Of a DNA stretch of 39,302 nucleotides, positions 8,536 through 17,002 are shown in pieces. Position numbers and translations under genes: made by a program. The DNA is from Crocinitomicaceae bacterium (GTDB taxonomy: Bacteria; Bacteroidota; Bacteroidia; Flavobacteriales_D; Crocinitomicaceae). The stretch lies in contig JAIOZF010000020.1 of NCBI GenBank assembly GCA_021740745.1, positions 1-39,302 of the forward strand, read 5' to 3'. Below the pieces are notes generated by a model that was given only the letters and a program-made list of their open reading frames with translations, was not told the origin of the DNA and made no database searches. Position 1 is the first letter of the stretch. Every line of letters starts with the position of its first letter.

Positions 8536-9417
8536 ATGAAAAAAAACTACTTTATCTTCTCTGTTGCTGCTTTAGCACTTGGATTTATTTCTTTTCAACG
8601 AACGGGTAATGTTGAAGTTGAAAAATTCTTAGCGAAGAATCAACACAAAAATGCAAATGGTGCCCCATCTGCAAAAACGGGTGCACCCGGTGAAAATAAT
8701 TGTACACAATGTCACTCTGGAACTTCACAAAGTGGAACATCAGAAAATACTTTCGTCCTTTTGAGTGGTTTTACGCCGGTAACGTCTTACATTCCTGGAC
8801 AAACTTATAATGTGAGTGTATCCATGGCTTCCGCTCCAGCTAAAAAAGGTTTTCAAGCTACTGCATTAAGTTCTTCAAATACTATGGCAGGAACTTTTAC
8901 TGGTCAAGGTGTTGGTGGTACTTCTGTTTCAACTTCAGGTGGTCGACAATACGCGAACCATACTTCAACAAGTAATACATCTACGAATATGGCTTGGTTG
9001 TGGACATGGACTGCGCCTGCTACAAATGTTGGAGATGTAACATTCTACGTAGCAACGAATAAAACAAATAACAATTCCACTGCATCAGGGGATGCAATTT
9101 ACTTATCACAACATATCGTTGGAAGTACAGCTGGAATTGACGATAATGAAAGTGTAGAATCAAATTTTGTAGCTGGATACAATGCTGAAACGAATGCCGT
9201 TAAAATCGATTGTACAAGTTTAACTGCAGGCGAAATGTTCTTCAATTTGGTTGACATGAATGGTCGTTCAGTATTTACTTACGAAATGGGTAATGCTCAG
9301 ATTGGAAAGAATGCGACTTCAATTAAGTTACCAAATGACTTGAAAAATGGAATTTATTTTGTGAATGTTTTCATAAACAACACACCAATGAGCGCGAAAA
9401 TTCAGGTTCAGAAATAA
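8536..9417 (+). CDS. Choice-of-anchor V domain protein with CXXCH and T9SS type A sorting domain
   Basis: 293 residues. Signal-like N terminus 1-20. The mature protein begins with KTGAPGENNCTQCHSG, in which CTQCH (56-60) is a potential haem c or redox site. The pattern GAPGE-xxC-xxCH followed by a beta-sandwich is the choice-of-anchor V family. The C-terminal ~75 residues are a type A sorting domain (MFFNLVDMNGRSVFTYEMG, LKNGIYFVNVFINN), so the protein should be exported by T9SS and anchored or released at the surface. It is the last gene of the operon, with a terminator 22 bases after the stop. Two CXXCH proteins in a row suggest an envelope electron-transfer theme (inference). Confidence 0.83.
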   Translation: MKKNYFIFSVAALALGFISFQRTGNVEVEKFLAKNQHKNANGAPSAKTGAPGENNCTQCHSGTSQSGTSENTFVLLSGFTPVTSYIPGQTYNVSVSMASAPAKKGFQATALSSSNTMAGTFTGQGVGGTSVSTSGGRQYANHTSTSNTSTNMAWLWTWTAPATNVGDVTFYVATNKTNNNSTASGDAIYLSQHIVGSTAGIDDNESVESNFVAGYNAETNAVKIDCTSLTAGEMFFNLVDMNGRSVFTYEMGNAQIGKNATSIKLPNDLKNGIYFVNVFINNTPMSAKIQVQK

Positions 9418-9438
9418 GAATTATAGAAAGAGATTATC

Positions 9439-9474
9439 AAAAGCCTTATCAATCGTTGTTAAGGCTTTTTTTAT
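9439..9474 (+). terminator. Intrinsic terminator after the DUF5777/YceI operon
   Basis: Stem AAAAGCCTTA (9439-9448) / TAAGGCTTTT (9460-9469) with an 11-base loop, followed by a T run into the stop of the converging gene. On the minus strand the U-tract is much weaker, so it mainly serves the plus-strand operon. Confidence 0.85.
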
Positions 9475-10037
9475 CCCAAGCGTTTTGTTACCAAATCATC
9501 AATTTTCTTAAAAAACTGATCGGGTTGATACGTGCGCCATTCGATATCTTCTAGTTCTCCACCCATAACAAAATAATGATCGATATTAATTCGCTCAAAT
9601 TCACTGATAACATGATCGTGAAAATTAACCAGGGCAATCCAACCATCCTCAACATCATCAAACCACTCTTCATAATAACTATCATCTGAATAGTGAAAAT
9701 TTAAGACGTTTTCACCAATCAAAATAAACTTATTGATACCTTCTCCCATTATTGGCTCAATGATGTCTCTTTTGAATGTCATGATATCATTTTCAATGGC
9801 ATCGTTCCACTCACCAATCATTTCAATAATCACAAATCCTTCTTCGTAATCGGTATATAGAATTTTAATGAATAGCGTTGGGGAACCAATTTCATCCCAT
9901 TGCGGGTGAATATAGAAATTGTAAATCGCATGTGTATATTCTACCTCACTATACCCTCTTCCATAAAAGGGAGATTGGGCATCTTCGGCGGCAATATAGA
10001 GCAATCTCCAATCAAAAAATGGTTCAACAAAATGCAT
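9471..10037 (-). CDS. Acidic hypothetical protein
   Basis: 188 residues from the ATG at 10037. An in-frame TTG at 10043 would add two residues, but that TTG is the end of a TAnnTTTG promoter element, so the ATG is chosen. It is strongly acidic, with many aromatic residues (YSDDSYYEEWFDDVEDGW, HYFVMGGELEDIEW), no signal peptide and no membrane segment. It therefore looks cytoplasmic. I recall similar proteins as conserved hypotheticals in Bacteroidota but cannot name a domain. It is divergent from the DUF4836 lipoprotein and converges on the YceI operon. Confidence 0.68.
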   Translation of the reverse strand: MHFVEPFFDWRLLYIAAEDAQSPFYGRGYSEVEYTHAIYNFYIHPQWDEIGSPTLFIKILYTDYEEGFVIIEMIGEWNDAIENDIMTFKRDIIEPIMGEGINKFILIGENVLNFHYSDDSYYEEWFDDVEDGWIALVNFHDHVISEFERINIDHYFVMGGELEDIEWRTYQPDQFFKKIDDLVTKRLG

Positions 10038-10040
10038 AGA

Positions 10041-10048
10041 CAAAAATA
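10041..10048 (-). promoter_or_regulatory. -7 promoter element (TATTTTTG) of the acidic protein gene
   Basis: Read on the minus strand, TATTTTTG is followed by TCT and then ATG at 10037. Transcription would begin at or beside the start codon. The -33 box is poor. Confidence 0.4.
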
Positions 10049-10094
10049 ATTGTTAATGTGCGCATTTTACTATGTTAGGAAGTCTTTATTTGTA

Positions 10095-10102
10095 TATTTT
10101 TG
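10095..10102 (+). promoter_or_regulatory. -7 promoter element (TATTTTTG) of the DUF4836 gene
   Basis: Full TAnnTTTG match 19 bases before the ATG at 10122. It gives a short ordinary 5' leader of about 15 nt. No clear TTG at -33. Confidence 0.4.
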
Positions 10103-10121
10103 AAATAAATTATAGAACACT

Positions 10122-11570
10122 ATGAAAAAGATATTTGCCTTATCCGTATTGGTCATTGTATTAGCTGCTTGTGGCGGAAACAAAGATAATCGACCGATGA
10201 ATGAATACTTGTCGGCTTTTCTTAAAGACAACAAAACGGTCGTTGCTTTCGGAGCAATTGATGTTCAGACAATCCTAAAAAAATCAGATTATTCAACAAT
10301 CCCAAAATTTGGATTACTTGTTAAAAAGGAAATTGAAGGTTTGGAAGGTTCAATAAACGTAAATACACCAATTTATTTCGCCTTAGAAGGACCATTTGCT
10401 GAAGATGGAACTCCAGAAACAACCTATGCATTTATGGAAGTTAAAAGTGCGGACTCTTTAGAAGCTAATTTGGTAAAACGTGGATTTGATATTGAAAAAG
10501 ACGGGGATGAATTTTACCATGCAAGTGGCGATGTGGCTTTTGGATTTAGAAAAAACCTGTTGATTCTAATTACTAAGAAAGGTGAATTTGATGGTAAGAA
10601 ATTGGCTGCTGAGGCTTTTGATAAAGTTGGTGGTGATCTTTCGGGTGGTAAAGTTGACCAAATTTTAAGTGCTAAAGGAGATTTTGTTTTAGGTGCGAAC
10701 ATCGAAAATTTATACGGCACATCAAATACAGATCTGAAGGATTTGAGCGATGAAAAGCAAGCAGCGTTAAAGAAATTAGTTGCTGATTGCTATGTTCAAT
10801 CAACTTTGAAATTGGAAAGCGGACAAGCTGTATTGGAAACGAAGAATTTGTTCTCAGCAGAAATGAATAAGCGCATGTTCTTCAATTCGGACAGTAATGC
10901 GGGCGTTGTTTCATTCTTAGGAACAGGGAATCCACGTATTGGTTTCGCAACGAATTTTGATGTAAAAAAGATGCAAGCCTTTTTGGATGAATTCTCTCCA
11001 AATACAATGAATGAATTAGCTGAATCAATTGGTGGTCCAGCTCAATTGGCTTTAATGGCCGGTGGAGAAGAGGCGTTGGCAGGTTTGTTTAATGGTAAAA
11101 TTGGTGTTGTGATGGTTGGAGAGCCGATTGCAGGTGGATCTATGACGCCAGATTTGAATTTCTATGTTGGTGTGCACAAGAATGGTAAATCAATGGCTGA
11201 AAATTTCAAAGGGTTTTTAGATGCGGGAATGGCTAAAGTTGTTCTAGATGACAACGGATTGGCTGCTTACACCAGTGCGAAATATGTTCCGGTTGCTGGA
11301 CAGAAATTGAATATTCCAGCAGGTTGTGAAGGATTTGGCAAGAAAGGTTTGACAGCTTTTGTCAATTTTGATGGATTAGACATGAAGCAATTCTCGTTTG
11401 AAGGAGAACAAAAATTAATTTATTTGATTAAATACGCTACTTACGAAATGGATAATTCAGGAAGTACGTTGATCTTAAAAGCAAAAGACAATGATGCGAA
11501 TGTTATGAAGCAAGTTGTTGACGTGCTTGTGAAAGAATTAGCAGACAAGATTAAAGGAATGAATATCTAA
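10122..11570 (+). CDS. DUF4836-like lipoprotein
   Basis: 482 residues. A lipoprotein signal ends in VLAAC (Cys17) followed by GGNKDN, so it is anchored in the envelope. The body has the DUF4836-like pattern: an N-terminal NEYLSAFLKDNKTVVAFGAIDVQTILKKSD, long mixed alpha/beta repeats, SFLGTGNPRIGFATNFDVKKM and LALMAGGEEALAGLFNGKIGVVM. Function of the family is unknown. The assignment is by memory of the family pattern, so moderate. It is a single gene with its own promoter; a 13-bp inverted repeat lies just after its stop. Confidence 0.72.
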   Translation: MKKIFALSVLVIVLAACGGNKDNRPMNEYLSAFLKDNKTVVAFGAIDVQTILKKSDYSTIPKFGLLVKKEIEGLEGSINVNTPIYFALEGPFAEDGTPETTYAFMEVKSADSLEANLVKRGFDIEKDGDEFYHASGDVAFGFRKNLLILITKKGEFDGKKLAAEAFDKVGGDLSGGKVDQILSAKGDFVLGANIENLYGTSNTDLKDLSDEKQAALKKLVADCYVQSTLKLESGQAVLETKNLFSAEMNKRMFFNSDSNAGVVSFLGTGNPRIGFATNFDVKKMQAFLDEFSPNTMNELAESIGGPAQLALMAGGEEALAGLFNGKIGVVMVGEPIAGGSMTPDLNFYVGVHKNGKSMAENFKGFLDAGMAKVVLDDNGLAAYTSAKYVPVAGQKLNIPAGCEGFGKKGLTAFVNFDGLDMKQFSFEGEQKLIYLIKYATYEMDNSGSTLILKAKDNDANVMKQVVDVLVKELADKIKGMNI

Positions 11571-11583
11571 AAAAAGATGTGTA

Positions 11584-11620
11584 ATTCAGGGTTTGGGATT
11601 CGGAATTCCAAATCCTGAAT
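11584..11620. repeat. Inverted repeat between convergent genes
   Basis: Arms ATTCAGGGTTTGG (11584-11596) and CCAAATCCTGAAT (11608-11620), 13 bp with one G-T wobble, and an 11-base loop that is itself GAATTCC-rich. There is no T run on either side, so a classical terminator is unlikely. It may act as a bidirectional stop or mRNA 3'-end stabiliser, or be a dispersed repeat. Confidence 0.6.
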
Positions 11621-11629
11621 CACGAATTC

Positions 11630-12595
11630 TTAATCTACAGAGGCACAATCGTAGATTTCTTCACAATGGTTGTAAACCATTTCATGTAAAATCAATTGAG
11701 CAGCTAATGCTAATTGCGTGTAGTTTTGTGAATTATTTCCAAAACCTGCAGCTGAAGTTTGCCACATATCCATTATGAGCTCTCTACTCCCTTCTTGCGG
11801 GTTGATTTTGTCAACTACTGCTTTCACATTCAAAGATCCAGCATGGTATACGTGAAGTACAAATAAACGGAACCATAAATCACTTTCATTAAAAGCTATG
11901 TTGTGTGCATTTAAAATTCGTTTTGCCTCTGGCACACATACACGACTAATTAAACGTGCCGAACCGTAAGCACAACGATCAAAATTCTTACGTTCATCAA
12001 CTGAACTATTAACAGTTAATCCTTGAGCCCGGGCAACTGATGGCATAAGTTGAAATGCTCCGTATGCACCGGCACTTGATTTTTTCAATTGTCCTGGACT
12101 TTCAATCAATAAGATTGCTTGTGCATACCAAGGATCCACACCGTAGCGCTCAAAAGCTGCAACACCTCTCGATAAATCTGGATAAACTTCTTTGAATTTG
12201 TAAAAATCATTTTTACCTGTTGTCACATTGATTCGATCAGCCATGTCAACACCATAAGTGCGTTTTAAACTGTCTTTAAAAATGTCTTTTTCAGCCTCTG
12301 TTTGTTTTGACCAGTCGCGTATTGCCATTTTTAACAATACATGTCTAGTTGAGGCAACGTTAATTAAACAAGAATCAGGTGATAATTGCATAATTTGTTT
12401 CCAGAACTGTGGTTGCGGAAGAATATCCCAACGGTCAAAAAACAACTCGTCAGCTGCCATGATAACACTGATATCATCGCCTTTTTGAACTTCTATTTTT
12501 TCATCTTCCCAAGAAGAAAATGGTTGTGTAAGTCCTGAAAATGAGAATGCTATGCAAAAAATGCTTACTCCTAGGATGGTTTTTAGGTTTTTCAT
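11630..12595 (-). CDS. Lytic transglycosylase (SLT domain), secreted
   Basis: 321 residues with signal peptide 1-23 (FSFSGLTQ). It cleaves peptidoglycan glycan strands without water in the periplasm. The catalytic domain covers about 150-260: AFERYGVDPWYAQAILLIES, where the Glu of LLIES is the expected catalytic acid, then SAGAYGAFQLMPSVARAQGL, the conserved GxxQLMP segment, and LFVLHVYHAGSLNVKAVV, corresponding to the YN(A)G motif in altered form. The N-terminal 120 residues are unassigned. It is divergent from yidD. The ATG at 12595 starts the signal peptide. Confidence 0.87.
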   Translation of the reverse strand: MKNLKTILGVSIFCIAFSFSGLTQPFSSWEDEKIEVQKGDDISVIMAADELFFDRWDILPQPQFWKQIMQLSPDSCLINVASTRHVLLKMAIRDWSKQTEAEKDIFKDSLKRTYGVDMADRINVTTGKNDFYKFKEVYPDLSRGVAAFERYGVDPWYAQAILLIESPGQLKKSSAGAYGAFQLMPSVARAQGLTVNSSVDERKNFDRCAYGSARLISRVCVPEAKRILNAHNIAFNESDLWFRLFVLHVYHAGSLNVKAVVDKINPQEGSRELIMDMWQTSAAGFGNNSQNYTQLALAAQLILHEMVYNHCEEIYDCASVD

Positions 12596-12707
12596 GGAGA
12601 TGAAATATTGAGTACAACAGTTCTTAAATGTAGCAACAAAAACGATTTAATCAAAGCTTGTTACATTATTTCTTTTAACCGTAAGCAGCGAAGAACGGTC
12701 AAAAGTG

Positions 12708-12715
12708 TACTTTTG
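12708..12715 (+). promoter_or_regulatory. -7 promoter element (TACTTTTG) of yidD
   Basis: Full TAnnTTTG match, four bases (TTCC) before ATG at 12720. It points to a leaderless message and supports 12720 as the start codon. No clear -33 TTG. Confidence 0.42.
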
Positions 12716-12719
12716 TTCC

Positions 12720-12992
12720 ATGCAAATGTTGAGAACAATTCTGTCGTTTCCAATCATCTTTTTGGTAAAAATTTACCAATGGATTATTTCACCCATACTT
12801 CCGGCGTCTTGTCGTTACACTCCAACTTGTTCTTCATACATGATTGATGCTTTAAAAGAATGGGGGCCCATCAAAGGAACATATTTGGGCTTAAAGCGAA
12901 TTGGAAGTTGTCACCCTTGGGGTGGTTCGGGTTATGATCCCGTTCCGAAAAGGGAAAACCAATGCAATCACGATCATTCTACAAAACCTTAG
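12720..12992 (+). CDS. yidD: Membrane protein insertion efficiency factor YidD
   Basis: 90 residues from the ATG at 12720; a second ATG is at 12726, and the GTG at 12705 lies before the likely transcription start. Family signature is complete: [20 protein letters not shown] followed by [14 protein letters not shown] and a C-terminal [12 protein letters not shown]. YidD assists membrane protein insertion by YidC and sits peripherally on the inner membrane through the N-terminal amphipathic helix. Unlike many genomes, no rnpA or yidC neighbour is seen here. Confidence 0.94.
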   Translation: MQMLRTILSFPIIFLVKIYQWIISPILPASCRYTPTCSSYMIDALKEWGPIKGTYLGLKRIGSCHPWGGSGYDPVPKRENQCNHDHSTKP

Positions 12993-12995
12993 CAT

Positions 12996-13025
12996 AAAAA
13001 AAGCGCTGACTTTCATCAACGCTTT
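12996..13025 (-). terminator. Intrinsic terminator of the GT2 gene
   Basis: On the minus strand: stem AAAGCGTTGA / TCAGCGCTTT (13025-13016 with 13009-13000, one G-U pair), loop TGAAAG, then a T run. It lies 26 bases after the glycosyltransferase stop. Confidence 0.85.
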
Positions 13026-13050
13026 AATTCAATTTGGGTAATAGAATATT

Positions 13051-14952
13051 TTATCTCGATTCGCGTACTTCTTTGATGGTATAGAAGAACACCAATCCGT
13101 AACCAATTGCTAACATTAAGTGAAAAGGGACCATTCCTAAATCACCATAAATTGCTCTGTTAACAGCAGTGAATCCAAAAACAACCATTAGAACGCCTTC
13201 TCCGATATTAATAATTGAGAGACTTTTCTTATCGTATTTATTTCCTGTAAATTCTCCTTTCTTAGCAACGTTGAACTTAGGTGTTCTAACGAATGAACTT
13301 TTAATTCCAAAGTATCCTTCCAACACAGCCACTGAATTGCTTAAAGACAATCCCATAGAAACGATTAGGAATTGGAAGAATCTACCAACAAATCGGAAGA
13401 ATGAGGTAAACGTATTGGCTGTTTTATCTCGGTAAGCATTCCAATAGTAGAACATCAAAAATACGGTGCTCACAATAAACAAGGCCATGTATTGAAGAAT
13501 GTAATTCAAATCAGAGAAACTGTCTTTGATATGAAGTATCGGTAAGCTCAACAGAGAAAGAATCAGGATGAAGATAAATACCGACGAATTAAATAAATGT
13601 GCTAACCCGTGAACGCGATCTGCAAAATGAACTCCTTTTGTTGTTAACAGGCGACGACGCATTTTAATAAAACATTCTGCTCCACCTTTCATCCAACGGT
13701 GCTGCTGACTTTTCAAGGCAGACATTGTAATTGGTAATTCAGCTGGTGCGATAACATCTTCTAAATATTGGAATTTCCATCCTTTCATTTGTGCTCGGTA
13801 GCTCAAATCTAAGTCTTCAGTTAATGTATCGTGTTCCCATCCACCAGCATCTTCAATGCATTTTTTTCTCCAAACACCACCGGTACCGTTAAAGTTAATG
13901 TAGTGTCCAGCTGCGTTTCTACCACCTTGTTCAATAGCGAAGTGACCATTTAATCCAAATGCTTGTAATTCTGTTAAGACTGAATAATCTTTGTTGATAT
14001 GTCCCCATCGTGTTTGAACAACGCCAATTTTATCATTTTGGAAATAAGGCATAACGCGTTGTAAGAAATCTGGTTCTGGAACGAAATCGGCATCAAAAAT
14101 ACAAATGAATTCTCCTTCTACACGATCCATTGCCGCATCTAACGCACCTGCTTTGTATCCTGTTCGATCAACACGGTGAATATGTTGAATGTTAATTCCA
14201 CGAGCAGCAACTTCAGCTACTTTCTTTGCAATTACATCCTTCGTTTCATCTGTTGAATCATCTAATACTTGAATTTGCAATTTATCCGCTGGATAATCGA
14301 AAGCAGCAATCGTTTCAATAATTCGATCCGCAACATATAATTCATTAAACATTGGTAGTTGAACGGTAACTTTAGGTGTTGTAGCAGCATCATAAACGGG
14401 ACCAGCTGGTTTGTTCTTTTTGCGCTTGTTCTTAACGTATGCTATAGCTAGTGACAACTGTAAAATACTGTAGAACAAAATCAATAATAAGCAAAGTCCG
14501 TACAATCCTAATAAGATTTTACCTGTAAAATGTGACCAGTAGTGTTCTTTTATGTACGTTTTTCCTTTGGCATTTGTAGCTTCTTTATCTCCCCAGTTAA
14601 ACATCCATGAGACTTTCAATGAAGCCGTGAATGCTTGTTCTATGTTAAACGTGAAATTATCCTTATGAATTTCAGTTAGCTCGAATGGAAAACTTTTTTT
14701 GTTATAATCTTTATCCGTGATAACTAACTCACATTTACCAAAAGGAATGTTTTTGAATTTGAAAACACCTTCTTCATCCGTTTCAACTGTAAATTTCTTT
14801 TTTGTTGCAAGGTTTACGATGCTTACTTCCAATTCATCTACTGGTCGATTTGTTTTTTCATCTTCAAATTTTCCTGTTACTAATTTACTTTGAGCCATTG
14901 ACGACAGCGTCAATAAAAGAAAGGTAGTAGCTATTAATAAGGAACGTAACAT
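13051..14952 (-). CDS. Membrane glycosyltransferase family 2 with N-terminal beta-sandwich domain
   Basis: 633 residues from the ATG at 14952; an in-frame TTG at 14985 lies beside the promoter element and is less likely. Signal peptide (LLIATTFLLLTLSSMAQ), then a carboxypeptidase-regulatory-like domain (about 22-115: VTGKFEDEKTNRPVDELEV, EGVFKFKNIPFG) facing the periplasm. One helix follows (GKILLGLYGLCLLLILFYS), then a GT2 domain with LDDSTDET, FDADF (DxD), LTEDLDLSYRA (TED) and QQHRW, the QxxRW motif of processive synthases. Four to five C-terminal helices end the protein. These signs match beta-glycan synthase-like enzymes (cellulose/mannan synthase group). The product polymer is unknown. 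The fusion of an exported sandwich domain to a GT2 is notable but occurs in Bacteroidota. Confidence 0.88.
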   Translation of the reverse strand: MLRSLLIATTFLLLTLSSMAQSKLVTGKFEDEKTNRPVDELEVSIVNLATKKKFTVETDEEGVFKFKNIPFGKCELVITDKDYNKKSFPFELTEIHKDNFTFNIEQAFTASLKVSWMFNWGDKEATNAKGKTYIKEHYWSHFTGKILLGLYGLCLLLILFYSILQLSLAIAYVKNKRKKNKPAGPVYDAATTPKVTVQLPMFNELYVADRIIETIAAFDYPADKLQIQVLDDSTDETKDVIAKKVAEVAARGINIQHIHRVDRTGYKAGALDAAMDRVEGEFICIFDADFVPEPDFLQRVMPYFQNDKIGVVQTRWGHINKDYSVLTELQAFGLNGHFAIEQGGRNAAGHYINFNGTGGVWRKKCIEDAGGWEHDTLTEDLDLSYRAQMKGWKFQYLEDVIAPAELPITMSALKSQQHRWMKGGAECFIKMRRRLLTTKGVHFADRVHGLAHLFNSSVFIFILILSLLSLPILHIKDSFSDLNYILQYMALFIVSTVFLMFYYWNAYRDKTANTFTSFFRFVGRFFQFLIVSMGLSLSNSVAVLEGYFGIKSSFVRTPKFNVAKKGEFTGNKYDKKSLSIINIGEGVLMVVFGFTAVNRAIYGDLGMVPFHLMLAIGYGLVFFYTIKEVRESR

Positions 14953-14990
14953 AGGCGTATTTATATTTAATTTTTGATTCCGCAAGGGTG

Positions 14991-14998
14991 CAAAATTA
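14991..14998 (-). promoter_or_regulatory. -7 promoter element (TAATTTTG) of the GT2 gene
   Basis: Full TAnnTTTG match on the minus strand, giving a leader of roughly 35 nt to the ATG at 14952. This position argues against the TTG start at 14985. No clear -33 TTG. Confidence 0.4.
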
Positions 14999-15114
14999 AC
15001 TAAAAACAGTATTGATTGACTGTATTTTGTAATTTTCTTGAATTGTTAGCTGTTGTTATTGAAAATCAGCAGCTTATAATGATATCCGAAATGGCAAAAT
15101 TTGATTTATTAATG

Positions 15115-15150
15115 AAAAAAAAGTCGCGAAACTTGTAAGGATCGCGACTT
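15115..15150 (-). terminator. Intrinsic terminator of accA
   Basis: Minus strand stem AAGTCGCGA (15150-15142) / TCGCGACTT (15129-15121), 12-base loop, then a T run (15120-15115). It lies 22 bases after the accA stop. Confidence 0.9.
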
Positions 15151-15172
15151 GAAATTTTAATGATGGATTATT

Positions 15173-16126
15173 TTATTCCCAAACACCCATTTTACAGAAT
15201 TTTTCAATTCGATCATCGATGCGTTTATTTGGGTCAATTGTTTCTAATTCTTTTACTGTTTTTTTGATGTACTTTTTAACTTCAGAGAACATTTCTTCAT
15301 GGTCGCGGTGTGCTCCATTGATAGGTTCTTTCAAAACTTCATCTACCAAGCCATTTTTTTTCATATCGGTAGAAGTCAATTTCAATGCATCCGCTGCTTT
15401 TTCTTTGAAATCCCATGATCTCCACAAAATAGAAGAACAAGATTCCGGAGAAATAACTGAATACCAAGTATTTTCTAACATCACAACTTTGTCACCAACT
15501 CCAATTCCTAATGCGCCACCTGAAGCTCCTTCACCGATAATGATACAAATCACTGGAACTTTCAAACGCATCATTTCGTAGATATTCCGAGCAATTGCTT
15601 CCCCTTGTCCACGCTCTTCAGCTTCTAATCCTGGAAATGCACCTGGGGTATCAATAAAGGTTACGATTGGTTTATTGAACTTTTCAGCCAATTTCATCAA
15701 ACGAAGTGCTTTTCTGTATCCTTCTGGATTCGGCATACCGAAGTTTCTGTACTGACGCATTTTGGTGTTAATACCTTTTTGCTGGCCGATAAACATAACG
15801 GTTTCACCATCAACCAAACCAAAACCACCAACCATCGCTTTATCGTCTTTAACGCTTCTATCACCGTGTAATTCTTGGAACGTTCCATTCGATACAGCGT
15901 TAATATATGCTAAAGTATAAGGGCGATCTGGGTGACGAGAAAGTTGTACACGTTGCCAAGGAGTCAAATTCGAGAAAACCTCTTTTGTTTTATCCTTTAA
16001 AACATGCTCCAATTCCTTAATTTTATCGGTCATGTCAATTTCCGTGCTTGCACCAATCTCCTTGGTTTGCTCGATTTGCTCTTCAAGTTCTTTTAACGGT
16101 TCTTCAAAATCCAAATAAATTGCCAT
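15173..16126 (-). CDS. accA: Acetyl-CoA carboxylase carboxyltransferase subunit alpha
   Basis: 317 residues, the standard length. It transfers the carboxyl group from carboxybiotin to acetyl-CoA to make malonyl-CoA, together with AccD, which is not in the window. Conserved signs: [72 protein letters not shown] and [17 protein letters not shown], which forms an oxyanion-hole region. The ATG at 16126 is the only reasonable start. It is a single gene with its own terminator, divergent from ispE. Confidence 0.97.
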   Translation of the reverse strand: MAIYLDFEEPLKELEEQIEQTKEIGASTEIDMTDKIKELEHVLKDKTKEVFSNLTPWQRVQLSRHPDRPYTLAYINAVSNGTFQELHGDRSVKDDKAMVGGFGLVDGETVMFIGQQKGINTKMRQYRNFGMPNPEGYRKALRLMKLAEKFNKPIVTFIDTPGAFPGLEAEERGQGEAIARNIYEMMRLKVPVICIIIGEGASGGALGIGVGDKVVMLENTWYSVISPESCSSILWRSWDFKEKAADALKLTSTDMKKNGLVDEVLKEPINGAHRDHEEMFSEVKKYIKKTVKELETIDPNKRIDDRIEKFCKMGVWE

Positions 16127-16177
16127 ATGTTCGTGTTAATTTGAGGGGCGAAAGTTACGAAAATAGTTTACTTCTTC

Positions 16178-16185
16178 TACCTTTG
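16178..16185 (+). promoter_or_regulatory. -7 promoter element (TACCTTTG) of ispE
   Basis: Full TAnnTTTG match with four bases (TTGC) to the ATG at 16190; a TTA at 16155-16157 is a partial -33 match at 20-base spacing. This is consistent with a leaderless ispE message. Confidence 0.45.
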
Positions 16186-16189
16186 TTGC

Positions 16190-17002
16190 ATGATATTCTT
16201 TCCACCAGCTAAGATAAATTTAGGTTTACGTGTGCTTTTTAAGCGTTCGGATGGTTATCATGAAATAGATTCATGCATGTTGCCAATTCCCTTGGTGGAT
16301 GTTTTGGAAATTATTCCAAGTACTCATTTTTCCTTTCAGCAAACGGGTTTAACTATTCCCGGAATCAATAGTGATAACCTGTGCGTGAAAGCATACGAGT
16401 TAATGAGAGATGCGTATTCTTTGCCTCCTGTTTACATACATCTGCGGAAAGAAATTCCAATGGGCGCTGGTTTGGGAGGAGGTTCTGCAGATGCAGCTTA
16501 TGTTTTACGTGCTTTGAATAGTTTGTTCGATTTGAAGTGTACAAGTGCAGAATTAGAAGAAAAAGCTGCACAACTTGGAAGTGATTGTCCTTTTTTCATC
16601 AAAGATATTCCACAAATCGCTAAAGGTCGAGGAGAGGTCTTGTCACCATGTAACGTAAGTTTAAAGGGATATTATCTAAAAATTGTCAATCCAGGAATTC
16701 ATGTTGGGACGAAAGAAGCGTACGATGGAATTGTTCTTTGTCCAGATGCGCCAAGTGTCCAATCAATTGTTGAGGGTCCAATCGAAAATTGGAAAGATCA
16801 ATTGGTGAATGATTTTGAATTTAGTGTTTTTGCACAACATCCAATATTGGCTGACGTGAAATCAACCTTATACAATGAAGGAGCTGTTTACGCATCCATG
16901 TCAGGAAGTGGTTCAACGATGTTTGGAATTTATAAACATGAACCAAGCTTGACATTTCAAGACGATTCAACTTACTTAGAAAAAATCATTCACATTTCTT
17001 AA
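16190..17002 (+). CDS. ispE: 4-diphosphocytidyl-2-C-methyl-D-erythritol kinase
   Basis: 270 residues. GHMP-family kinase of the non-mevalonate isoprenoid pathway: phosphorylates CDP-methylerythritol with ATP. Three GHMP motifs are visible: PAKINLGLRVLFKRSDGYHE at the N terminus with the catalytic Lys and the DGYHE signature, the ATP-binding PMGAGLGGGSADAA near residue 92, and the C-terminal MSGSGSTMFGIY. The ATG at 16190 directly precedes IFFPPAKINLG, as in other IspE proteins. Its last four bases overlap the stop of the converging small gene. Confidence 0.96.
   Translation: MIFFPPAKINLGLRVLFKRSDGYHEIDSCMLPIPLVDVLEIIPSTHFSFQQTGLTIPGINSDNLCVKAYELMRDAYSLPPVYIHLRKEIPMGAGLGGGSADAAYVLRALNSLFDLKCTSAELEEKAAQLGSDCPFFIKDIPQIAKGRGEVLSPCNVSLKGYYLKIVNPGIHVGTKEAYDGIVLCPDAPSVQSIVEGPIENWKDQLVNDFEFSVFAQHPILADVKSTLYNEGAVYASMSGSGSTMFGIYKHEPSLTFQDDSTYLEKIIHIS

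Noticed and set aside
16365-16571. Many 60-90 residue open frames antisense to or out of frame with clear genes (for example here, opposite ispE)
   Set aside because: Shadow frames of conserved genes with no independent support.
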